Shown here: positions 1-5,362 of the stretch, one piece after another
How the letters are laid out: every line of letters begins with the position of its first letter
How positions within the stretch are numbered: the first letter of the stretch is position 1
Assembly: GCA_023428655.1 (NCBI GenBank)
Contig: JAEYXC010000055.1
Coordinates: forward strand, 1 to 5,709
Length of the DNA: 5,709 bases
Direction: 5' to 3'
Origin: Bacillota bacterium
GTDB lineage: Bacteria > Bacillota > Clostridia > Lachnospirales > Lachnospiraceae
Translations under genes and position numbers: made by a program
Notes under the pieces: model-generated
Told to the model about the DNA's origin: nothing
The model's input: only the letters and a program-made list of their open reading frames with translations
Databases searched by the model: none

Positions 1-212
1 ATAATTTTATTCATCTCCATCAGAAAGTCTCTGATTACGTCCGGGTCAGCATTCTCGTTAATCGTAATTCCTGCTGTGGTATGTGGAATATATACAACAC
101 ATATTCCATTCTTAACTCCACTCTCCCGAACTAAATTCTTAACCTCTCTGGTTATATCAATCATTGCTGTATGCTGACCTGATTTCACACCAAATGTATA
201 TACTTCACTCAT
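1..212 (-). CDS. YjbQ/UPF0047 family protein, N-terminal part (3' end beyond window)
   Basis: This is an uninterrupted minus-strand frame of 70 codons that starts with ATG at 212 and runs off the left edge. The family is usually about 130-140 residues, so roughly half is present. The protein begins MSEVYTFGVKSGQHTAMIDI and carries the family signature HTTAG at residues 44-48, followed by N52-E53-N54-A55-D56. The C-terminal half, with the remaining conserved histidine and glycine-rich segments, is outside the window. YjbQ proteins are small soluble trimers. The E. coli member has reported weak thiamine-phosphate synthase activity, hence the label 'secondary thiamine-phosphate synthase', but the physiological role is unsettled. 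No signal peptide or membrane segment is visible. The start is supported by an AAAGGAG site 8 bases upstream. It is divergent from the cyclophilin gene. Family assignment is confident; function is not. Confidence 0.88.
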   Translation of the reverse strand, partial: MSEVYTFGVKSGQHTAMIDITREVKNLVRESGVKNGICVVYIPHTTAGITINENADPDVIRDFLMEMNKI

Positions 213-220
213 TGTCTTCA

Positions 221-227
221 CTCCTTT
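221..227 (-). promoter_or_regulatory. Ribosome binding site of the yjbQ-like gene
   Basis: On the minus strand the sequence reads AAAGGAG, followed by 8 bases and then the ATG at 212. This is a near-ideal Shine-Dalgarno site. It fixes the start of the partial yjbQ-like gene, which has no competing in-frame upstream start. Confidence 0.8.
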
Positions 228-250
228 CGTCTCATGCTATATTTATGTCC

Positions 251-279
251 CATATACATAAATGAAAGCGTGATAACAA
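251..279 (-). promoter_or_regulatory. Weak candidate promoter for the yjbQ-like gene
   Basis: On the minus strand a TTGTTA (274-279) is separated by 17 bases from TATATG (251-256). Each hexamer matches the sigma-A consensus at about 4 of 6 positions. The spacing is ideal and the distance to the ATG at 212 would give a leader of about 30 bases. In such AT-rich DNA this could occur by chance, so it is only the best candidate seen, not a firm call. Confidence 0.3.
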
Positions 280-307
280 CATCTTTTGTAATTTATCCTC
301 TAGCTTT

Positions 308-325
308 GGTCCCTCCTCCGTCCCC
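308..325. repeat. Possible single arm of a REP-like palindromic repeat
   Basis: The segment is GGTCCCTCCTCCGTCCCC, a C-rich island in very AT-rich surroundings. It resembles, from memory, the GGTCCCTCCGTCCCC-type arms of REP-like palindromes scattered in clostridial genomes and associated with Y1 (RAYT/IS200-like) transposases, with three extra bases. No matching GGGGACGG arm is found nearby, so if this is such an element it is a decayed half copy. The identification rests on composition and memory alone. Confidence 0.3.
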
Positions 326-510
326 TAAGTATATATCAATAGGAACTAGATTATGAAGGAACCGATTTGAAGCATAAACAAACATTATATCTCTATTATC
401 ATTACTTTTTATCTTTTTTTCAACAAGAATTTTTAAATAAATGGTTTAATATTCCATAAAACGATGTAGTTACTGTAATGGCGCAAAACAAGTATTTCCC
501 TATGGACTCC

Positions 511-539
511 TTGACACATTTGTGCGATTATGTTATATT
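511..539 (+). promoter_or_regulatory. Sigma-A promoter of the cyclophilin gene (extended -10)
   Basis: A perfect -35 box TTGACA (511-516) is followed by a 17-base spacer and the -10 box TATATT (534-539), 5 of 6 to consensus. TGT at 531-533 supplies an extended -10 element, and the upstream DNA is AT-rich. Transcription should start near 546, giving a leader of about 68 bases. A short interrupted palindrome CCAC-C-GTGG (542-550) sits over the predicted start site; it could be an operator but is short enough to be chance. The predicted strength suggests a well-expressed housekeeping gene. Confidence 0.85.
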
Positions 540-596
540 TACCACCGTGGGTTAATATCAAGAAATGACCGTATGTTGTATGTAAATTTTAAGTTG

Positions 597-602
597 AGAG
601 GA
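597..602 (+). promoter_or_regulatory. Ribosome binding site of the cyclophilin gene; leaves two possible starts
   Basis: AGAGGA lies 5 bases before a TTG codon at 608 and 11 bases before an in-frame ATG at 614. By spacing the TTG is favoured; by codon preference and by the usual family beginning (MANPIVT-like) the ATG is favoured. The two choices differ only by an N-terminal Met-Lys. An ATG at 604 is in another frame and stops after 18 codons. Confidence 0.6.
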
Positions 603-613
603 AATGATTGAAG

Positions 614-1138
614 ATGGCAAATACGAATCCTATTGTAACAATGGAGTTGCAGAATGGTGATATCATTAAAATTGAACTATATCCCGAGGTTGCCCCAAAT
701 ACTGTGAATAATTTTATCTCATTAGTTAAGAAGGGCTTTTATGATGGACTAAAGTTTCATCGCGTTATCCGTGGCTTTATGATTCAAGGTGGTGATCCGG
801 AAGGCACCGGAATGGGTGGCCCCGGCTATTCGATCAAAGGCGAATTTTCATATAACAATTTCACGAATAATATTAAGCATACAGCAGGCGTAATCTCAAT
901 GGCAAGATCACAGCGTCCCGATTCAGCGGGCTCCCAGTTTTTTATCATGCATAAGGATTCTCCTCATTTGGATGGCTCCTATGCTGCCTTTGGTAAAGTA
1001 ATCGAAGGTATGGAGGCTGTTAATAAGGTAGCCGAGACAAAGACCGATTATTCCGATGCTCCCTTAGAGACTCAGATTATGAAAAAGCTTACCGTGGATA
1101 CCTTCGGTGTGGATTATCCCGAACCCGTGACATTATAA
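614..1138 (+). CDS. Cyclophilin-type peptidyl-prolyl cis-trans isomerase, cytoplasmic
   Basis: A complete cyclophilin of 174 residues (176 if translation starts at TTG 608). It catalyses cis-trans isomerisation of Xaa-Pro bonds and assists protein folding. Hallmarks in order are FHRVI (48-52) with the catalytic arginine R50, FMIQGGD (55-61), the active-site A97-R98 pair, SAGSQFF (104-110) and HLDGSYAAFGKV (118-129). The position matching Trp121 of human cyclophilin A is histidine (H118), a common bacterial change associated with poor cyclosporin binding. No signal peptide or lipobox is present, so it should be cytosolic, unlike PrsA- or PpiA-type exported isomerases. It has its own strong promoter at 511-539 and is followed by a terminator hairpin at 1177-1229, so it is probably monocistronic. 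Family assignment is very secure; client proteins are unknown. Confidence 0.96.
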   Translation: MANTNPIVTMELQNGDIIKIELYPEVAPNTVNNFISLVKKGFYDGLKFHRVIRGFMIQGGDPEGTGMGGPGYSIKGEFSYNNFTNNIKHTAGVISMARSQRPDSAGSQFFIMHKDSPHLDGSYAAFGKVIEGMEAVNKVAETKTDYSDAPLETQIMKKLTVDTFGVDYPEPVTL

Positions 1139-1176
1139 TAATCTCATATAAGCTGATTGAAGTTTATCGTATTATC

Positions 1177-1229
1177 AAAAGAGCTTATCAAGGTCTGCTG
1201 CTATAGAAAGCACTTCCTTGATAAGCTCT
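1177..1229. terminator. Bidirectional rho-independent terminator between convergent genes
   Basis: A 14-base perfect inverted repeat pairs AGAGCTTATCAAGG (1180-1193) with CCTTGATAAGCTCT (1216-1229). An inner TGCT/AGCA stem (1196-1199 with 1209-1212) lies inside the loop. On the minus strand the stem runs directly into TTTT (1180-1177) and then AT-rich DNA, so it should terminate the pyr transcript 10 bases after the pyrF stop. On the plus strand it is followed by a looser U-rich stretch (AATTATTTCTTATTT), so it can also end the cyclophilin transcript. The stem is only moderately GC-rich but long. Confidence 0.8.
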
Positions 1230-1238
1230 AATTATTTC

Positions 1239-2165
1239 TTATTTACGGCTCCAAGCCTGTCTTAAATCCTCTCGCATATCGATGACTGCCTGTCTGGATG
1301 CATCCGCATAAGCCTCTTCACCAAAACGTTCATAGCCCTTCTGCTTGTAAGCTGCAATAATTCCTCTCGAGGAATTAACAATGGCTCCCAGACCATCCTT
1401 GTTAAAATAATGCACTAAATCCTCTGCTTTACCACCCTGTGCACCGTAGCCCGGTACCAGAATGAAGGTCTTTGGCATAAGCTCGCGCAATACCCTTCCC
1501 ATCTCCGGATAGGTAGCTCCAACGACTGCTCCGACATAGCTATAAGAGCTTCCCATGTGCTGCTCACCCCATTCAGCCACCTTTTTACCCACTATTTCAT
1601 AGAGAGGTCGATCTCCCACCAATTGATCCTGAAAATCACCACTGGAAGGATTGGAGGTCTTTACAAGGATGAACAAGCCTTTCTTCTCCTCCTTACAAAC
1701 CTCAAGAAAGGGATTCACCGCATCTGCTCCCATATAGGGATTCAGGGTTACAAAGTCCTCATCAAAGCCACGATAATCCTTTCCTCCTATGGTAACCTTA
1801 CCGAGATGACCAATGGCATAGGCTGCGGAGGTAGAGCCTATATCACCTCTCTTGATATCACCGATCACCACCAGACCCTTCTCCTTACAATAATCCACCG
1901 TCCTCTTAAAGGCCGTTAGACCTGCAATTCCGAATTGCTCATACATGGCGATCTGAGGCTTTACTGCCGGAATTAGATCACAGGTTGCATCTACAATCCC
2001 TTTATTATATTGCCAGATTGCTTCTGCCACCCCTTCCAGATTCTCACCCTTCTCACTGTAGGCCTTCCGTAGGATGTGACTCGGGATATAATCCAGCATT
2101 GGATCAAGACCTACTACGATGGGTGCACTCAATTTTTCGATTTTCTCTACTAACTTGTTAATCAT
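1239..2165 (-). CDS. pyrF: Orotidine 5'-phosphate decarboxylase (long, type 2 PyrF)
   Basis: Decarboxylates orotidine 5'-phosphate to UMP, the last step of de novo pyrimidine synthesis, in the cytosol. The 308-residue protein belongs to the longer PyrF subfamily (about 270-310 residues), not the roughly 230-residue E. coli/Bacillus type. Visible motifs are VGLDPMLDYIP (18-28) near the N-terminus, the catalytic D-x-K-x-x-D block with D103, K105 and D108 inside GDIKRGDIGS, the phosphate-loop region LVPGYGAQGG (236-245), and NSSRGI (264-269) whose R267 should contact the phosphate. All catalytic residues are present and the barrel appears complete. The ATG at 2165 lies 9 bases after the pyrC stop in the same frame. 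The nearest AAAGGA (2179-2184) is a long 13 bases upstream and overlaps the end of pyrC, so translation may depend on coupling to pyrC. A bidirectional terminator follows. Confidence 0.96.
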   Translation of the reverse strand: MINKLVEKIEKLSAPIVVGLDPMLDYIPSHILRKAYSEKGENLEGVAEAIWQYNKGIVDATCDLIPAVKPQIAMYEQFGIAGLTAFKRTVDYCKEKGLVVIGDIKRGDIGSTSAAYAIGHLGKVTIGGKDYRGFDEDFVTLNPYMGADAVNPFLEVCKEEKKGLFILVKTSNPSSGDFQDQLVGDRPLYEIVGKKVAEWGEQHMGSSYSYVGAVVGATYPEMGRVLRELMPKTFILVPGYGAQGGKAEDLVHYFNKDGLGAIVNSSRGIIAAYKQKGYERFGEEAYADASRQAVIDMREDLRQAWSRK

Positions 2166-2174
2166 ATCGGCAAT

Positions 2175-3488
2175 CTATTCCTTTCTATTATATACGATGT
2201 TTCCTGCTACGAAGGTGCATAGTATTTCTCCCCACACCCTTCTTCCCTGAAATGGTGTGTTCCTGCCCTTTGAGTAAAATGTTCCCCGCTCTATCCTGTA
2301 TTCTACCCTGGGATCTGCAATTACCAGATCAGCAACCTTCCCTTCTCCCAAGGTTCCACGGTCAATACCGAGCACCTTAGCCGGATTTACGCTCATCTTC
2401 TCCACCATCTGAGAGATGGACAGATACCCCTTTTGTACCAGCTCAGTATAGGTTAGAGCAAATGCTGTCTCCAAACCAACGATACCAAAGGGAGCCTCAA
2501 GAAAGGATTTTGCTTTTTCCTCTTCGGAGTGGGGTGCATGATCCGTAGCAATGACATCAATTACATTCTCTTTCAAAGCCAGCTTTAAGGATTCCACATC
2601 CTCCGGACTGCGAAGTGGCGGATTCATTTTATAGTCCCCATCATCCCCTTGGATATCCTCATGGGAGAGGATGAAATGATGCGGGCAGACCTCACCGGTT
2701 ACCGGCAGACCTTCCTTTTTGGCTAATGCCAGCATTTTGACGCTATCCCTTGTGGAGATATGACATAGATGAAGCTGTGCTCCACTTCCCTTCGCCATTA
2801 GAATATCCCTGGCTGTTATAATATCCTCCACCGCATTACTGATGCCGGGTAGCCCTAGCTTCACCGCTGTGCTTCCGGCATTGATTACGCCCTTCCCAAC
2901 AAGACTCTTATCCTCACAATGAGCAAATATGGGCAGCTGATAATTCGCCGCTTGTCGCATTGCTTCCATATAGAGTGCAGTGTCCATGACGGATTTACCA
3001 TCCTCACTCAAAGCAACTGCACCGGCAGACTTAAGCTCCTTTATATCAACCAGCTCACTCCCTGACTGGCCAATTGTAATTGCCCCAATCGGGAGAATAT
3101 TCACCACTGCCTCCTGCTTAGCCTTCTCCAGTACCAGCCTGATCATATCCCCACTGTCAGTGGCTGGCTTCGTATTGGGCATTGGACAGATTGTAGTATA
3201 ACCACCGGCAGCTGCTGCCATGGCTCCTGTTGCAATGGTTTCCTTATATTCAAAGCCCGGCTCCCGAAGGTGTACATGAAGATCAATAAAACCGGGCATA
3301 ACATACTTACCCTCTGCATCAATTACCTGGTGCTTCTTCTCTTCCTCCTTCGCCAGCTCTAACACGGTATCGACCGATATATCTTTGTCAACTCTTCGAA
3401 TCAGCTTCCCGTCGATCAATACATCATATTGCCCTTCCTTACGGCTGGCCGGATCAATCACATATCCCTTCTTTATTAAAGTAAGCAT
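2175..3488 (-). CDS. pyrC: Dihydroorotase, class I
   Basis: Catalyses the reversible cyclisation of N-carbamoyl-L-aspartate to dihydroorotate, step 3 of UMP synthesis. The 437-residue length fits class I amidohydrolase-fold dihydroorotases, distinct from the shorter E. coli class II enzyme. Metal ligands are visible: H71 and H73 in DLHVHLREPG, D163 (SEDGK), H190 (FAHCED), H243 (LCHIST) and D316 in ATDHAPH. The substrate-binding N105 in MPNT is also present. The composite N- and C-terminal beta-domain is intact, with an extra charged segment at about 44-53. The start is the ATG at 3488, 6 bases after a strong AGGAGG (3495-3500). A GTG at 3515 would add nine residues but would place that site inside the gene, so it is rejected. 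The gene stops with TAG 9 bases before pyrF and is very likely co-transcribed with it. Confidence 0.96.
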   Translation of the reverse strand: MLTLIKKGYVIDPASRKEGQYDVLIDGKLIRRVDKDISVDTVLELAKEEEKKHQVIDAEGKYVMPGFIDLHVHLREPGFEYKETIATGAMAAAAGGYTTICPMPNTKPATDSGDMIRLVLEKAKQEAVVNILPIGAITIGQSGSELVDIKELKSAGAVALSEDGKSVMDTALYMEAMRQAANYQLPIFAHCEDKSLVGKGVINAGSTAVKLGLPGISNAVEDIITARDILMAKGSGAQLHLCHISTRDSVKMLALAKKEGLPVTGEVCPHHFILSHEDIQGDDGDYKMNPPLRSPEDVESLKLALKENVIDVIATDHAPHSEEEKAKSFLEAPFGIVGLETAFALTYTELVQKGYLSISQMVEKMSVNPAKVLGIDRGTLGEGKVADLVIADPRVEYRIERGTFYSKGRNTPFQGRRVWGEILCTFVAGNIVYNRKE

Positions 3489-3494
3489 GCCTTT

Positions 3495-3500
3495 CCTCCT
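3495..3500 (-). promoter_or_regulatory. Ribosome binding site of pyrC; decides the start
   Basis: AGGAGG on the minus strand stands 6 bases before the ATG at 3488. It is a full consensus site and excludes the longer reading from GTG at 3515. The 52-base gap between the Nudix gene and pyrC holds no convincing promoter or terminator. Confidence 0.85.
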
Positions 3501-3540
3501 ATATCTTATAACCACATTCTATATAATAGTCAGACAACCT

Positions 3541-3933
3541 CTATAATTCTGCAGACTCGATATCGTTCAGCACTCTACGATCAATATAGGTCTCCAGCTC
3601 CTCCTTTGTGATCCAATTTGATTCAGTCAACTCTTCCGATAACACTACCTCATCAAAGGTCACTCTGCAATGATAGCTAATCCCGATATTAAAGGTTTCA
3701 CCGGTGGTAAAGGTCCAGGTATATAATATTCTCTCAATCGTAGCAGACAGTCCCGTCTGCTCATTGATGCATCGGAGCACGGCCTTATCCGGCGCCTCGC
3801 CAAAATCAATGGTTCCGTCGATAAATCCCCACTGATAAGGCTCTAATAATCGATCATCAAACCACCTGCGCACCACCAAATACTTATCCTCATATTGTAC
3901 AATCCCTTTTACTAATATCCGATACTTCTCCAT
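3541..3933 (-). CDS. Nudix-fold protein with a degenerate Nudix box
   Basis: A complete 130-residue protein with the size and layout of a single Nudix domain: an N-terminal strand KGIVQYEDKYLVVRR (9-23), W35-G36-F37 before the box, and a C-terminal SNWITKEEL (105-113) typical of the fold. The Nudix consensus G-x5-E-x7-R-E-U-x-E-E-x-G-U is only partly kept. G40, E46, R54, E58 and G61 are present, but the first glutamate of the REUxEE core is C55 and the last is Q59. Two of the three usual metal-binding glutamates are therefore missing. It may be a weak or altered hydrolase, or a non-catalytic ligand-binding protein; substrate unknown. The start ATG at 3933 follows AAGGAGG (3939-3945) by 5 bases. 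It lies 14 bases after the DUF815 gene and 52 before pyrC, consistent with one operon. Confidence 0.87.
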   Translation of the reverse strand: MEKYRILVKGIVQYEDKYLVVRRWFDDRLLEPYQWGFIDGTIDFGEAPDKAVLRCINEQTGLSATIERILYTWTFTTGETFNIGISYHCRVTFDEVVLSEELTESNWITKEELETYIDRRVLNDIESAEL

Positions 3934-3947
3934 AATAACCTCCTTAC

Positions 3948-5285
3948 TTATTCTCCTGAACCGGGTCGCCCTGCAAGATAGTTAATAAACTGCTGTGCGG
4001 TTCGTCCGGACATACCTCCATGGGATAATTCCCATCTATTAGCCTCTAGTAATAGTTCCTCCTCGGTCAGGTTGATATTGTTCTGACGACGTGCCAATTC
4101 GAGCACAATTGTTTGGAATTCTCTCTTGTTTGGTGATGAGAAGTTGATCGTAATCCCAAAACGTGCAACTAAGGAAAGCTTCTCTTGCATTGTATCGGAA
4201 CGATGAAGCTCCTCCGTCATCTCCATATCCGTTCGATCACTCCAGGTCTCCCTAATCAGATGCCTTCGGTTCGAAGTGGCATAGATTAATACATTATCCG
4301 GCTTTGTCTCCAGACCTCCTTCAATCACTGCCTTTAAATACTTATATTCTATCTCAAATTCCTCAAAGGATAGATCATCCATATAGATGATAAATTTATA
4401 ATTCCGATTTTTTAACCTTGCAATAACCGCGGACAACTCTTCGAATTGATGCTTATAGATCTCAATTATTCGAAGTCCCTCCGGATAATACTCATTCAAG
4501 ATTGCCTTAACTGAGGTTGATTTACCGGTACCGCTATCACCAAACAGGAGTACGTTATTCGATTTCTTCCCTTCGATAAAGGCCCTGGTGTTATCGATCA
4601 GTTTCTTTTTCTGAAGCTCATAACCTACCAGATCGGACAAAAGGACCTCCTGAGTATTCGTGATTGGAATGAGCTCAAGGCTGCCATTATCTTTGCGAAT
4701 ACGGAAGGCTTTATTCAATCCAAACATGCCTACTCCGTAATCACGGTAAAAATCCGTCACATAAGTAAACACCTCATCTTCATCCCTTGCTCCCTCGATC
4801 AAACTGCTTAATCGCTGAACCTTTTCACTGACATTTTTATTGTATCTGCTTCCGCTTTTCTCAATGGCATGATACCTCGATATTACAGAAAAACAGTCTA
4901 TCCCAAGCTCCCTCTCCAGCTCCGAGAAATCATAATCAAATAAAGCCTTAAAGATCTTAAAATCATTCTTTGCAAATTGATTCACGGTCCCCTCCTTCGC
5001 TCCGACCTTCTCACAGGTCAAGCTAAAAGGATTCTCCGAGGTAATGATAACGAAGGCCAGATAATTATGCCATAGGTTAGTATTAAAACCATAATCCGTA
5101 GCCAGTTTAAGTAATTCATGAATCAAACGATAGATTCTGGAATTGATAGCCTCCTTCTCAAAAACCGTCAACCCATGACTGCTTAAACTTAAGTCAAATT
5201 CTTTAACCAGCTCGGATAACTGCAGCAGCAGACTATCCTGCTCCAGGTTCTTATATATCACTAATTTTGAGATCAAACGATACAT
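3948..5285 (-). CDS. DUF815 family AAA-type ATPase
   Basis: A 445-residue protein with an N-terminal helical region (about 1-195) of unknown function and a C-terminal P-loop ATPase domain (about 205-445). Visible motifs are Walker A GDSGTGKST (249-257), Walker B FIIYMDDL (298-305) with D303/D304, a sensor-1-like ATSNRRHL (336-343), an ERW-type arginine stretch SDRTDMEM (349-356), and a conserved GRTAQQF (427-433) near the C-terminus that may supply sensor 2. These match DUF815 (PF05673), a widespread bacterial ATPase family without an established function. No membrane segment or signal peptide is evident. The start is ATG 5285, 5 bases after GGAGGA (5291-5296). An upstream in-frame ATG at 5348 has no ribosome binding site and would add 21 residues, so it is rejected. 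It is followed closely by the Nudix-fold gene, pyrC and pyrF. Confidence 0.93.
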   Translation of the reverse strand: MYRLISKLVIYKNLEQDSLLLQLSELVKEFDLSLSSHGLTVFEKEAINSRIYRLIHELLKLATDYGFNTNLWHNYLAFVIITSENPFSLTCEKVGAKEGTVNQFAKNDFKIFKALFDYDFSELERELGIDCFSVISRYHAIEKSGSRYNKNVSEKVQRLSSLIEGARDEDEVFTYVTDFYRDYGVGMFGLNKAFRIRKDNGSLELIPITNTQEVLLSDLVGYELQKKKLIDNTRAFIEGKKSNNVLLFGDSGTGKSTSVKAILNEYYPEGLRIIEIYKHQFEELSAVIARLKNRNYKFIIYMDDLSFEEFEIEYKYLKAVIEGGLETKPDNVLIYATSNRRHLIRETWSDRTDMEMTEELHRSDTMQEKLSLVARFGITINFSSPNKREFQTIVLELARRQNNINLTEEELLLEANRWELSHGGMSGRTAQQFINYLAGRPGSGE

Positions 5286-5290
5286 TGTAA

Positions 5291-5296
5291 TCCTCC
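5291..5296 (-). promoter_or_regulatory. Ribosome binding site of the DUF815 gene; decides the start
   Basis: GGAGGA on the minus strand precedes ATG 5285 by 5 bases. The alternative ATG at 5348 is preceded by GCAATGGTTCATTC, which has no Shine-Dalgarno character, so translation from 5285 is strongly preferred. Confidence 0.85.
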
Positions 5297-5312
5297 ATGG
5301 CAGTAACATTTT

Positions 5313-5332
5313 CCGGCTTGCATCGCAGCCGG
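5313..5332 (-). other. Small GC-rich hairpin in the gap before the DUF815 gene
   Basis: CCGGCT (5313-5318) and AGCCGG (5327-5332) form a perfect 6-base-pair stem with an 8-base loop in the 77-base gap between the DUF234-type gene and the DUF815 gene. On the minus strand it is followed by AAAATG rather than a U-run, so it does not look like an intrinsic terminator. It lies about 16 bases upstream of the DUF815 ribosome binding site and could affect mRNA stability or processing. Chance occurrence is possible. Confidence 0.4.
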
Positions 5333-5362
5333 TCTTCCTTGCAGACATGAATGAACCATTGC

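Larger units (their letters stand above)
213..613. other. Divergent intergenic region between yjbQ-like gene and cyclophilin gene
   Basis: About 400 bases without a credible gene on either strand; only very short start-to-stop frames occur. The left end holds the yjbQ ribosome binding site and a weak minus-strand promoter. The middle (about 326-510) is AT-rich with no recognisable structure beyond a T-rich stretch near 405-420, which lacks a preceding stem and so is not a convincing terminator. A C-rich 18-base segment at 308-325 stands out by composition. The right end holds the strong plus-strand promoter and the leader of the cyclophilin gene. I see no riboswitch or T-box pattern. Confidence 0.7.

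Noticed and set aside
218..259. A 13-codon minus-strand frame (MYMGHKYSMRRKE) just upstream of the yjbQ-like gene, possible leader peptide
   Set aside because: No Shine-Dalgarno site before its ATG and no regulatory codon run; the length is expected by chance.
404..420. T-rich stretch that might be the tail of a terminator
   Set aside because: No stem-forming sequence precedes it on the plus strand and no gene ends nearby; it fits general AT-richness.
453..506. Inverted pair TCCATA (453-458) and TATGGA (501-506)
   Set aside because: Only 6 bases with a 42-base spacing in AT-rich DNA; likely chance.
1557..1919. A 120-codon plus-strand open frame antisense to pyrF
   Set aside because: It lies wholly within the well-supported pyrF gene on the other strand, has no ribosome binding site or recognisable domain, and reads as a shadow frame.
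2980..3201. A 73-codon plus-strand open frame antisense to pyrC
   Set aside because: Wholly inside pyrC, low-complexity composition, no family resemblance; a shadow of the real coding strand.
3501..3540. Possible internal promoter before pyrC (TTGTCT and TATAAG-like boxes on the minus strand)
   Set aside because: The spacing between the boxes is about 20-21 bases and both matches are partial; it would also leave almost no leader before the ribosome binding site.
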